This document shows positions 35,799 to 44,066 of a stretch of DNA of 46,557 bases, piece by piece. The stretch covers positions 1 through 46,557 of the forward strand of contig JAURNY010000015.1 of assembly GCA_030829955.1 (NCBI GenBank). Direction: 5' to 3'. Source of the DNA: Gammaproteobacteria bacterium (GTDB lineage: Bacteria > Pseudomonadota > Gammaproteobacteria > Eutrophobiales > Eutrophobiaceae). The notes under the pieces were generated by a model, which did no database searches, was not told the DNA's origin, and saw only the letters and a program-made list of their open reading frames with translations. The position numbers were made by a program, and so were the translations under genes. The first letter of the stretch is position 1. Each line of letters opens with the position of its first letter.

Positions 35799-37181
35799 TC
35801 AATAAACTAGCCGGATATATTCAGTTTTTTCAAATTTTGCAGTCAGCAAATAACTTAAAAAAGCTGCCGATAAAGCATATATAAATGGCGTTTCCCAACC
35901 AACTACAAATTCACCTATTGCCCAAACACCTGCTCCTATAATCAGAGTTATAAACGCGGTTATTTCTCCCCCGATTCTTGTAAATAACCCCATAGTGCCG
36001 ACTACAAAAATTCCGGCAGTACCAAATGACACAGCTGTCCAGATTAATTCGTGAACACCACTGGCAGTGGTTGCAAATAAATATGCAAGCAAGCCAAGAC
36101 CAACAACACTGGCACGAGCCAGTTTAATCTTATCTTTATCATTAGCATTTTTCTTTAATGGAACAATAACATTATGTGAAATCAATGCAGCAGCCGCTAA
36201 TAGCGCACTATCGACTGTCGATAAAATAGCTGACACCAATGCACCACAAAAGATGACATACAAAAATGTTGATAAATATTGTTCTGCCAACAGAGGAATG
36301 ATCTGCTCTGAATCGTCCAGATCACTAATTAATTCTGGTCCAATCAATCCCAGATAAAAAGGAACTAATCCGATCACTATGTACAATAATCCTCCACCAA
36401 CCGCTGCCATTCTCGCTGTATTTTCACTTCTCATTGCCAAAATGCGCGCGATAGATTCCGCTGCAAGAGTCGCCCCACAGATGGGCACTGCCCACTTTTC
36501 GATAATTTGTAAAATGCTTGTATCTGTATCATTAAACCAGATACGTTCAGCAGGTATTTGTTGCCATGAAACTGACCATCCACCTGCTGCATTAACGATA
36601 ATAACAAGTAAGATAATTAACCCAAGTATTAATACTACACCTTGAATCAAATCAGTAATTGCCGTAGCTCGCATTCCGCCAACCATTGTATAAATGGTAA
36701 TTAAACAAGCTGCGCCAGCTATTGCCAGTTCAACATCAATCTGTGTTATGGCACTAACGATTTGTCCAAAAGCTCGGACCTGCGCAGCAGCCCAAAATAA
36801 AGATGAAGGGACAACAAGCAGTACGAATAATTTTTCAACTTTTGAAGAAAATCGTTCGCGAAAGAAATCACCAAAAGTCAAATATTGACGTCTCCACAAT
36901 GGGATTGCGAAAACAGCTCCAAGCACGATCAAACATAGCCCATAACCGAACGGATCACTGCTACTACCAGACAAACCATTACTGTAAATGTTACCTGCGG
37001 CACCAATCACCGATTCTGCACCGAACCAGGTTGCAAATACGGTCAATGTTCCAAGTAAAGGTCCAATCTTTCTGCCTGCAAGAATAAAATCCGCTTCATT
37101 ATCAGACTTGTGGCTAATAAGCATGCCGAATACAAACTGGATAACGATATAAAAGCTAACACCGATAAAGATAATATTCAT
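35799..37181 (-). CDS. Sodium:solute symporter (SSF family)
   Basis: This 460 aa transporter has about 12-13 hydrophobic segments. The LAGRKIGPLLGTLTVFATWFGAESVIGAAG region (about residues 34-63), GDFFRERF, YTMVGGMRATAITDLIQGVVLILGL and GALVSAILSTVDSALLAAAALISHN are classical SSF signatures. The solute cannot be predicted; the family includes proline, pantothenate, sugar and acetate carriers. It lies upstream of the hydroxyacid dehydrogenase gene (125 bases apart, same strand) and is divergent from a broken LysR gene that probably once controlled it. Confidence 0.9.
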   Translation of the reverse strand: MNIIFIGVSFYIVIQFVFGMLISHKSDNEADFILAGRKIGPLLGTLTVFATWFGAESVIGAAGNIYSNGLSGSSSDPFGYGLCLIVLGAVFAIPLWRRQYLTFGDFFRERFSSKVEKLFVLLVVPSSLFWAAAQVRAFGQIVSAITQIDVELAIAGAACLITIYTMVGGMRATAITDLIQGVVLILGLIILLVIIVNAAGGWSVSWQQIPAERIWFNDTDTSILQIIEKWAVPICGATLAAESIARILAMRSENTARMAAVGGGLLYIVIGLVPFYLGLIGPELISDLDDSEQIIPLLAEQYLSTFLYVIFCGALVSAILSTVDSALLAAAALISHNVIVPLKKNANDKDKIKLARASVVGLGLLAYLFATTASGVHELIWTAVSFGTAGIFVVGTMGLFTRIGGEITAFITLIIGAGVWAIGEFVVGWETPFIYALSAAFLSYLLTAKFEKTEYIRLVY

Positions 37182-37234
37182 ATCAACAAGAATTTATTAG
37201 TGTTTATAATGTAATTAATATGAGTGTAATTAAA

Positions 37235-37251
37235 TTTGAGTAACGCTCAAA
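37235..37251. promoter_or_regulatory. Palindrome between symporter and broken lysR (relic operator?)
   Basis: TTTGAG (37235-37240) and CTCAAA (37246-37251) flank five bases in the divergent intergenic region. Position and T-N-A style symmetry fit a LysR-type binding site. If the adjacent LysR pseudogene was its regulator, the site may now be unused. Confidence 0.4.
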
Positions 37252-37321
37252 CATTTATTAGGAAATAAATGAATCACAATAGGTTGCACAAGGTTTATAG
37301 CCATTATTTAATATTGAGATT

Positions 37322-38223
37322 ATGGACAGAATCACTAGTATGCGAGTTTTGCTGCCGTCGTCAGATTGGGTAGTTTTGCTGCGGCGGCTGAAGAAATGGA
37401 TATGTCTAATGCTATGTGTTCAAAGTATGTTCGTGGTCTTGAGGAAGAACTCGGAGCACGATTACTTAATCGCACAACCCGACAACTGAATTTAACGGAA
37501 GTGGGCAGTGAATATCACAGACGCGTGATCGATATCCTGACGGATATTGAAGATGCAGAACAGAATGTATCGGAAATGCAGCAACAACCAACCGGTACAT
37601 TACGAATTCTGGCACCACCCTCTTTTGGCTAATTTCATCTCGCTAGAGCAGTTAAGGACTATAAAGAAGCTTTTCCTGTATATAGCGATTGAACTTGTGT
37701 TATCTGAAGATTGCGACAATGTAATCGATCGTGGTGTCGATCTAGCGATACGGGTCGGTGAGTTACAAGACTCTACCATTGTTGCCTTACCCATAGCTTC
37801 TAGCCGTTTGTTGGTTTGTGGCTCTCCAAAATAGAGGACCTCGATAAGCACATCTGCCTAACAATGGGGCAGAATCTTATTTTTCCGCTTTACTGGAAAT
37901 TTAAAGTTGGAGGTAAAGAAGTAAAACTCGAACTCAAGAAGACCTATTTGAAAGCCAATATTGCAGATGCACTTAGGGTTGCCGCGATCAATGGTAGCGG
38001 GCTGACACAGTTGCCATCCTATATGATTGGACTCGACATACAGCAAAAGAAATTAATACCAGTACTGGAGAATTTCGAACCCAGACCATTACCAATAAAT
38101 CTTGTTTATGCTCATCGTAAACACATGTCTACCAAGGTACGAAGTTTTGTGGATTACATGAAAGATATTTTACCGATCCCCCATACTGGGATCAATGGAT
38201 GTATTGACTATAATATTTTTTAA
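37322..38223 (+). pseudogene. Broken LysR-family regulator gene
   Basis: The pieces add up to one LysR regulator of about 300 aa. Frame 1 gives MDRITSMRV, then a lost T in the run at 37347-37350 shifts the frame to AAVVRLGSFAAAAEEMDMSN, a normal helix-turn-helix. An in-frame TAA (37630-37632) interrupts between PPSFG and FHLARAVKDYKEAFP; a second shift near 37685-37692 leads into IELVLSEDCDNVIDRGVDLAIRVG; a third break at about 37831 (with loss of some residues) leads to DLDKHICL and the end of the effector domain at 38223. At least four lesions make it inactive. Confidence 0.88.
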
Positions 38224-38249
38224 GTTGTTGATTATAAATGCATTATATT

Positions 38250-38264
38250 TGTTGCATTGCAACA
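38250..38264. promoter_or_regulatory. Perfect palindrome over the phasin -35 (operator candidate)
   Basis: TGTTGCATTGCAACA (38250-38264) is a perfect palindrome around one central base. It covers the -35 hexamer of the phasin promoter, so a bound protein would block RNA polymerase. PHA-responsive repressors such as PhaR control phasin genes in other bacteria through GC-containing palindromes; linkage here is inference. Confidence 0.6.
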
Positions 38265-38279
38265 TATTACCTGTATACT
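38252..38279 (+). promoter_or_regulatory. Sigma70-type promoter of the phasin gene
   Basis: TTGCAT (38252-38257) and TATACT (38274-38279) are separated by 16 bases, about 30 bases before the phasin start, which also has an AGGAGAAA ribosome site. Confidence 0.65.
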
Positions 38280-38311
38280 ATTATCAATTCTAAAATTACA
38301 GGAGAAATATA

Positions 38312-38623
38312 ATGCAATACTCAATCGAACAATTTGTAGTTCCTATTAAGGAAATTAATGAACTTACCATGAAAAGCATTGAAAAGGTCTCTGCTATTCA
38401 GTTGAAAGTTATGCAGGAAAATGCAAAAGCCAGCATCGAAGCATTAAAAGCTTCAGCTAGTATCAAAGATCTGGATACATTGAATACTTATATGCAAGCT
38501 CAAATGAATTCTGCACAAAGCATATATGCTAAATCAGTTAAAGATTCTGAAAAAATTGCAAAAATGGCTGAAAGCTATGCGACTGATGTAAAAGCATTAG
38601 TCGAAAAATCAATGGCAGTATAA
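38312..38623 (+). CDS. Phasin family protein
   Basis: This 103 aa helical protein matches the phasin family, small amphipathic proteins that coat polyhydroxyalkanoate granules. The alanine-, lysine- and serine-rich helices (EKVSAIQLKVMQENAKASIEALKASASIKDL, then YMQAQMNSAQSIYAKSVKDSEKIAKMAESY) and absence of any membrane span or signal peptide are typical. A good ribosome site (AGGAGAAATATA before ATG), a promoter with a palindrome, and a terminator just downstream make it a self-contained unit. PHA synthase genes are not in this window, so granule storage is inferred. Confidence 0.85.
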   Translation: MQYSIEQFVVPIKEINELTMKSIEKVSAIQLKVMQENAKASIEALKASASIKDLDTLNTYMQAQMNSAQSIYAKSVKDSEKIAKMAESYATDVKALVEKSMAV

Positions 38624-38651
38624 TTTTATATAGTTAATCCTCCTAATAATA

Positions 38652-38679
38652 AACCGCTCTTCGGAGCGGTTATTTTTTA
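38652..38679 (+). terminator. Intrinsic terminator of the phasin gene
   Basis: AACCGCTC (38652-38659) pairs perfectly with GAGCGGTT (38664-38671) around a TTCG tetraloop, followed by ATTTTTTAT, 28 bases after the phasin stop. It lies between convergent genes. Confidence 0.93.
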
Positions 38680-38694
38680 TATAGGATGCACTAA

Positions 38695-39039
38695 TTAATG
38701 CCTTCTCACCCCAGCCTGAATCAATATCAAATCATCAAATCGCTTCAATAGCTTTAACAAATTTCTTCTAGACGGATCTTTTTTATGCAGACACTCTTCT
38801 GCATATTCATAAATTCCACTACGGGCGGGTAAAGGTCTTGTCTCTTCAATCGTGATTTTCATTCTGGGCAGGAAGATCCATTGTAACCATTGTTCAAAAC
38901 TCAAAGTATCCATGCAAAATGGAATACTACTATTAAGGTCACTCGCGTCAGGTCTTTCATCGCCCCATTTTCCATGTATTCTTAGACTAGCCTCTACTTC
39001 AAGGAGGACATCAGCGATACGTTCCGGAATATCGTGCAT
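38695..39039 (-). CDS. yqcC: YqcC family protein
   Basis: This 114 aa cytosolic protein matches YqcC (DUF446; 109 aa in Escherichia coli). Typical segments are ERIADVLLEVEASLRIHGKW near the start, the central IPFCMDTLSFEQWLQWIFLPRMK and PLPARSGIYEYAEE. The function is unknown; in enteric bacteria it sits beside the tRNA pseudouridine synthase truC, which is not seen here. It is a single gene that converges with the phasin gene and is divergent from the EF-G2 gene. Confidence 0.88.
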   Translation of the reverse strand: MHDIPERIADVLLEVEASLRIHGKWGDERPDASDLNSSIPFCMDTLSFEQWLQWIFLPRMKITIEETRPLPARSGIYEYAEECLHKKDPSRRNLLKLLKRFDDLILIQAGVRRH

Positions 39040-39119
39040 TTAATGGATTATACTTAGATGATACCAGCCTGTTCAACTATAGGCTAAAAAATCAAAAAGC
39101 TGCCATTTCGATATCAAAT

Positions 39120-39158
39120 TTGTGAAATTATTAAGTAAATACGCAGGATATTTCACAA
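39120..39158. promoter_or_regulatory. Widely spaced 9-base inverted repeat upstream of EF-G2
   Basis: TTGTGAAAT (39120-39128) and ATTTCACAA (39150-39158) are perfect inverted copies with centres 30 bases apart, close to three helical turns. The second copy covers the likely -35 of the EF-G2 promoter. This spacing suits a regulator binding two half-sites on one DNA face. Confidence 0.5.
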
Positions 39159-39181
39159 CAAATACCTTTCTGGTTTATACT
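39152..39181 (+). promoter_or_regulatory. Sigma70-type promoter of the EF-G2 gene
   Basis: TTCACA (39152-39157, one mismatch from consensus) and TATACT (39176-39181) are separated by 18 bases. The predicted transcript would start near 39188, giving a leader of roughly 118 bases. Confidence 0.6.
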
Positions 39182-39187
39182 CCGCCC

Positions 39188-39281
39188 GCGCCAGTTTCTT
39201 ACCCCGGAACTTCCCTGGTAATAATCCAGCATTAAATTTTGGATAGCGATATTAGATATGCGCTAACTGGCTGATTTTTTT
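39188..39281 (+). promoter_or_regulatory. Structured 5' leader with terminator-like end, before EF-G2
   Basis: Within the predicted leader, GCCAGTT (39190-39196) can pair with AACTGGC (39265-39271), enclosing a small stem CTGG/CCAG (39215-39229) and a stem TAGCG/CGCTA (39244-39248 with 39261-39265). The structure is followed by CTGA-like sequence and seven T residues (39275-39281), 24 bases before the ATG. This looks like a conditional terminator (attenuator), though a simple structured leader remains possible. Confidence 0.45.
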
Positions 39282-39305
39282 GATTAATAACCGAGTAGCT
39301 ATACC

Positions 39306-41396
39306 ATGACTGACTTAAGTAAGTATCGAAATATTGGCATCTTCGCCCATGTGGATGCAGGTAAAACAACAACTTCCGAACGTATCCTGAAATTAACAGG
39401 AAAAATTCATAAAACCGGTGAAGTGCATGATGGTGCTGCCACCACCGACTTTATGGAGCAGGAACAGGAACGAGGTATTACGATTCAGTCTGCAGCTACC
39501 AGTTGTTTCTGGAAAGACCACCGTTTAAATATTATCGATACTCCGGGACACGTTGATTTCACCATTGAAGTTTATCGTTCTCTGAAAGTATTGGATGGTG
39601 GTATCGGCGTATTCTGTGGTTCAGGTGGTGTAGAACCTCAATCTGAAACTAACTGGCGCTATGCTAACGATTCTGAAGTATCCCGAATTATTTTTGTTAA
39701 TAAACTCGACCGTACTGGCGCTGATTTTTATCGCGTAGTTGAGCAAATTAGAGATGTTTTGGGTGCGACACCGCTTGTCATGGTTTTACCTATTGGTATC
39801 GAAGATCAGTTTATTGGTGCCGTTGACCTGCTGACCAGAAAAGCCTGGGTTTATAATGATCCAAATGACCCTCTAAATTATGAAATCACTGAACCACCTG
39901 AAGATATGAAAGACAAGATAGAAGAGTGGCGTGAAAAATTAGTCGAAACCGCAGTTGAAGCTGATGACGACTTGATGGAAAAATATCTTGAAGGTGAAGA
40001 AATTTCTATTGATGAATTGAAAGCATGTATTCGAAAAGGGACTATCAATCTTAACTACTTCCCAACCTATTGTGGTTCAGCGTTCAAAAACAAATGTATT
40101 CAGATGGTTTTAGATGCTGTTGTCGATTACTTACCTGATCCAACCCAGGTACAGCCTCAACCAGAAGTTGATTTGGAAGGTAACGAAACTGGAGCAGTAG
40201 CTACAGTTGATGCGAATAAACCACTACGCTCATTAGCATTCAAGATTATGGATGATCGTTTTGGCGCATTAACCTTTATTCGTATTTACTCGGGCACACT
40301 GAACAAAGGCGATACTGTGTTGAATACCTTCACAGGTAAAACAGAACGAATCGGTCGTATTGTAGAAATGCATGCAAATGATCGTATTGAACTTGAATCT
40401 GCACAAGCAGGTGACATTGTTGCTGCCATCGGTTTAAAAAATGTACAGACCGGCCACACTCTTTGTGATCCAAACAAACCGGCCACATTAGAACCAATGA
40501 TATTCCCTGATCCGGTTATCTCGATTGCTATTGCACCGAAAGATAAAGGCGCATCTGAAAAACTGGGTATCGCGCTGGGTAAAATGATTAAAGAAGACCC
40601 TTCTTTCCGTATTGAAACTGATGAAGATAGTGGCGAAACCATTATGAAAGGTATGGGTGAGCTACATCTTGATATTAAAGTCGATATCTTGAAACGTACT
40701 CATGGTATTGAAGTAATCGTAGGTAGTCCGCAGGTAGCTTATCGTGAAACCGTTACTCAACGTGTTGAAGATAGTTACACCCATAAAAAACAGTCTGGTG
40801 GTTCTGGTCAATATGCAAAGATTGATTACATTATTGAACCAGGTGAACCAGGTAGTGGTTTCATGTTCGAATCTACCGTAACCGGCGGTAACGTCCCTAA
40901 AGAATTCTGGCCAGCAGTTGAAAGTGGTTTTAAGAAAAGTATGGTAAAAGGTGTTCTTGCCGGTTATCCATGCCTGGATTTCAAAGTGAATTTATTTGAC
41001 GGTGCTTTCCATGCGGTTGACTCATCTGCCATCGCGTTCGAAATTGCCTCACAGGCAGCTTATCGTCAAACAATGCCAAAAGCCGGTCCTCAGTTAATGG
41101 AGCCGATTATGAAGGTTGATGTTTATACACCAGAAGATCATGTTGGTGATGTCATTGGTGACTTGAACCGACGTCGCGGTATGATTAAGGCACAGGAATC
41201 AAATGCTACTGGTGTTCGTATCAAAGCTGAAGCACCTTTAAGTGAGATGTTTGGATACATTGGCACCTTACGCACCATGACTTCCGGGCGCGGTCAATTC
41301 TCTATGGAGTTTCTAAACTATGCACCATGTCCTAGAAATGTTGCGGAACAGGTGATTGAAGAAACCAAAGTAAGAGAAGAAGCAAAGAAGAAATAG
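39306..41396 (+). CDS. fusA2: Elongation factor G 2 (Vibrio-type second EF-G)
   Basis: This 696 aa translational GTPase has the five-domain EF-G layout. G1 is [15 protein letters not shown] (14-28), with [23 protein letters not shown] and [10 protein letters not shown] following. Its opening [23 protein letters not shown] and segments such as [23 protein letters not shown] match the second EF-G found in Vibrio and relatives, not the EF-G of the str operon. It stands alone, without rpsL, rpsG or tuf, supporting a paralogue. Its precise role (accessory translocation or ribosome recycling) is not known. A strong terminator follows. Confidence 0.9.
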   Translation: MTDLSKYRNIGIFAHVDAGKTTTSERILKLTGKIHKTGEVHDGAATTDFMEQEQERGITIQSAATSCFWKDHRLNIIDTPGHVDFTIEVYRSLKVLDGGIGVFCGSGGVEPQSETNWRYANDSEVSRIIFVNKLDRTGADFYRVVEQIRDVLGATPLVMVLPIGIEDQFIGAVDLLTRKAWVYNDPNDPLNYEITEPPEDMKDKIEEWREKLVETAVEADDDLMEKYLEGEEISIDELKACIRKGTINLNYFPTYCGSAFKNKCIQMVLDAVVDYLPDPTQVQPQPEVDLEGNETGAVATVDANKPLRSLAFKIMDDRFGALTFIRIYSGTLNKGDTVLNTFTGKTERIGRIVEMHANDRIELESAQAGDIVAAIGLKNVQTGHTLCDPNKPATLEPMIFPDPVISIAIAPKDKGASEKLGIALGKMIKEDPSFRIETDEDSGETIMKGMGELHLDIKVDILKRTHGIEVIVGSPQVAYRETVTQRVEDSYTHKKQSGGSGQYAKIDYIIEPGEPGSGFMFESTVTGGNVPKEFWPAVESGFKKSMVKGVLAGYPCLDFKVNLFDGAFHAVDSSAIAFEIASQAAYRQTMPKAGPQLMEPIMKVDVYTPEDHVGDVIGDLNRRRGMIKAQESNATGVRIKAEAPLSEMFGYIGTLRTMTSGRGQFSMEFLNYAPCPRNVAEQVIEETKVREEAKKK

Positions 41397-41415
41397 GATT
41401 TATTTCCTAACAAAT

Positions 41416-41443
41416 AAAAAAGCCGGCATCGCCGGCTTTTTTT
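41416..41443. terminator. Bidirectional intrinsic terminator between fusA2 and the cyclophilin gene
   Basis: AAAAAGCCGGC pairs with GCCGGCTTTTT around ATC (41428-41430), with A-rich sequence on one side and T-rich on the other. It lies between two convergent genes, and its right end touches the cyclophilin stop codon at 41442. Confidence 0.93.
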
Positions 41444-41996
41444 ATTCATTGCTCTCTGGTACATAAATTTTCATTTCTATACGTTCAAAAGGATTGTCTC
41501 TGCCGTCTCTTTTCTGTGAAACAATCATATCAGCAACATCCATACCTTTTATCACTTCACCAAAAACAGTATATTGACCATCCAGAAAAGGAGCGTCTGT
41601 CACCACAATAAAAAATTGTGAGCCGGCACTATTTGGATTTTGTGAACGCGCCATAGATAAAATTCCGCGTTTATGCGAACGCTCATTAAACTCAGCATCA
41701 ATTGAATACCCCGGGCCACCCATACCATATTGAGACTTGTCTTCACTCTTGGTATTTGGATCGCCACCCTGAATCATAAAACCCGGAATAACTCGATGAA
41801 ATATCGTACCGTCGTAAAAACCTTCTTTTGCAAGTTTAGTAAAGTTTACTACATGTCCCGGCGCAACATCATTGAACAGGTGTAATTCGATATTGCCAAA
41901 TCTGGTTTCGATAATGGCGTCTACTTGATTCATATTTTCCTCCGCGGTTAGCCAGGTTGAAATCAAACAAAGGATTAAAAATATCAATTTATTCAT
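41442..41996 (-). CDS. Secreted peptidyl-prolyl cis-trans isomerase (cyclophilin type)
   Basis: This 184 aa cyclophilin assists folding of proline-containing proteins. A signal peptide (residues 1-18, MNKLIFLILCLISTWLTA) predicts a periplasmic location. The catalytic region FYDGTIFHRVIPGFMIQGGDP contains the active-site Arg, Phe and Gln, and LSMARSQNPNSAGSQFFIVV is the second core motif. The length and the signal peptide resemble PpiA. It begins 28 bases after the typA stop and probably shares its transcript. Confidence 0.93.
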   Translation of the reverse strand: MNKLIFLILCLISTWLTAEENMNQVDAIIETRFGNIELHLFNDVAPGHVVNFTKLAKEGFYDGTIFHRVIPGFMIQGGDPNTKSEDKSQYGMGGPGYSIDAEFNERSHKRGILSMARSQNPNSAGSQFFIVVTDAPFLDGQYTVFGEVIKGMDVADMIVSQKRDGRDNPFERIEMKIYVPESNE

Positions 41997-42024
41997 ATGT
42001 ATTTTCCTTTAGGCTTTTTAAAAT

Positions 42025-43842
42025 TTAACTCGCTTTTCTAGAAGCACTTTTGCGTTCATGCTCTTTTAATAGTTTCTTACGTAATCTTATCGATTTTGGT
42101 GTCACTTCAACCAACTCATCATCATCAATAAATTCGAGTGCTTGTTCAAGACTCATACGGATTGGCGGCGTCAGGATAATATTTTCATCAGAACCTGCTG
42201 CACGAATATTTGTAAGCTGTTTTGCCTTTAGTGGATTGACCACCAGATCATTATCACGCGAATGAATTCCGATCAGCATCCCCTCGTAGACTTCTTCGCC
42301 ATGCCGGAGAAATAACTTGCCACGTTCCTGCAGATTGAAAAGCGCATAACCAAGAGCCTTACCCTGACCATTGGCAATTAATACACCATTATTACGTTGA
42401 CCTATCATTTCATTAATATGCGGGCCATAGTGATCGAAGACGTTGTACATTAATCCACTACCAGATGTGAGCGTCAGAAATTCAGTACGAAAACCAATCA
42501 AACCTCTGGCAGGAATGATATATTCAAGACGAACCCTGCCCTTGCTGTCTGGCTGCATATTTTTTAAAGAGGCGCGGCGCTCACCCAGTTTTTCCATCAC
42601 AGAACCTTGGTGCTCTGTTTCGATATCTACAGTTAGCTGCTCATAGGGTTCTTCCTTTACGCCATCATATTCCTTAACAATAACCTGAGGACGACCTACT
42701 GCTAATTCATACCCCTCACGACGCATATTTTCAATTAATACTGATAGATGTAATTCACCGCGACCAGAAACCCTGAATTTTTCGGAGTCAGTAGTTTTTT
42801 CAACTCGCAAGGCAACATTGTGTTTCAGTTCCTGTTCCAGACGATCCCAGATATTTCGACTAGTAACATATTTGCCTTCTTTACCGGCAAATGGTGATGT
42901 ATTCGGCTGGAAGGTCATACTGATGGTAGGTTCATCAACCGTTAAGGCAGGTAAAGCCTCGATGTTATCCTGCGGGCAAATGGTGTCCGATATGTCAAGA
43001 GGTTCAAGTCCTGCAATAGCAACAATGTCACCTGCTTCAGCTTTTTCTACTTCAACACGTTCCAGCCCAAGGAAACTATATACTTGTAAAATTTTTCCCT
43101 TACGGGCTTTACCATCCCGATCAATCACGCTTACCGGCATGTTTCTATGGATGCTGCCGCGTTTGATTCTGCCGATGCCAATAATGCCAACATAATTATT
43201 GTAATCCAGTGTAGAAATTTGCATTTGCAATCCACCTTCACGATTAACATCGGGGGGTGATACCTGATTAATAATAGTTTCGAACAACGGTGTCATATCG
43301 CCTACCCGGACAGACTCATCCATACCGGCATAACCATTCAAGGCAGAGGCATAGACAACCGGGAAATCAAGCTGTTTATCATTTGCGCCCAGCTTATCGA
43401 ATAAATCAAAGGTTTGGTCCAGCACCCAATCTGGTCGCGCACCATCACGATCAATCTTATTTATTACCACTATCGGGCAGAAGCCCATGGCAAAGGCCTT
43501 CTGGGTCACAAAACGCGTTTGCGGCATAGGTCCATCTACAGCATCGACTAATAGTAATACTGAATCCACCATCGACAATACACGTTCAACCTCGCCGCCA
43601 AAATCAGCATGCCCAGGAGTATCTACAATGTTGATACGATAATCATTCCAGCGGATGGCCGTATTCTTGGAGAGAATAGTAATACCACGCTCTTTCTCGA
43701 TGTCATTTGAATCCATGACGCGCTCAGCCGGTTGGTTGCGGCTGTCCAATGTGCCGGACTGCTGTAACAGTTTATCGACCAATGTGGTTTTTCCATGGTC
43801 AACGTGGGCAATAATGGCGATATTTCGTAACTGCTGAATCAT
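42025..43842 (-). CDS. typA: Translational GTPase TypA/BipA
   Basis: BipA is an EF-G-like ribosome-associated GTPase involved in 50S assembly and in stress and cold responses. The 605 aa product has G1 [10 protein letters not shown] (12-21), the switch region [28 protein letters not shown] and [13 protein letters not shown]. The C-terminal BipA-specific domain contains [28 protein letters not shown]. Length matches the family. It is followed by the secreted cyclophilin gene on the same strand. Confidence 0.96.
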   Translation of the reverse strand: MIQQLRNIAIIAHVDHGKTTLVDKLLQQSGTLDSRNQPAERVMDSNDIEKERGITILSKNTAIRWNDYRINIVDTPGHADFGGEVERVLSMVDSVLLLVDAVDGPMPQTRFVTQKAFAMGFCPIVVINKIDRDGARPDWVLDQTFDLFDKLGANDKQLDFPVVYASALNGYAGMDESVRVGDMTPLFETIINQVSPPDVNREGGLQMQISTLDYNNYVGIIGIGRIKRGSIHRNMPVSVIDRDGKARKGKILQVYSFLGLERVEVEKAEAGDIVAIAGLEPLDISDTICPQDNIEALPALTVDEPTISMTFQPNTSPFAGKEGKYVTSRNIWDRLEQELKHNVALRVEKTTDSEKFRVSGRGELHLSVLIENMRREGYELAVGRPQVIVKEYDGVKEEPYEQLTVDIETEHQGSVMEKLGERRASLKNMQPDSKGRVRLEYIIPARGLIGFRTEFLTLTSGSGLMYNVFDHYGPHINEMIGQRNNGVLIANGQGKALGYALFNLQERGKLFLRHGEEVYEGMLIGIHSRDNDLVVNPLKAKQLTNIRAAGSDENIILTPPIRMSLEQALEFIDDDELVEVTPKSIRLRKKLLKEHERKSASRKAS

Positions 43843-43871
43843 AATAATACGCTAGAGACTAAAAGCCGCGC

Positions 43872-43877
43872 ATTATA
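43872..43877 (-). promoter_or_regulatory. Possible -10 element of the typA promoter
   Basis: A perfect TATAAT hexamer occurs on the minus strand 29 bases before the typA start. No good -35 stands at 16-18 bases, so the call is tentative. Confidence 0.4.
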
Positions 43878-44066
43878 CAGATCGCGCGTATAAATAATGT
43901 TTTTTTTTCGAGCATGACTGGCATACTTTTAGTAATAATAAAACGCTGTATTTAAAGCGAAATTAAAACAAAAAATGTTTGCAAGGCTCTTTCAACAACT
44001 TAAACATCAGTTGCCACCAGTAACAACACATACAACAGCAATATAATCCTTATATTTTAAAAAAAA

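Noticed and set aside
42050-43837. Several plus-strand open frames opposite typA, and similar frames opposite other conserved genes
   Set aside because: They lie antisense to strongly conserved coding sequence, have low-complexity or unnatural composition and no ribosome sites.
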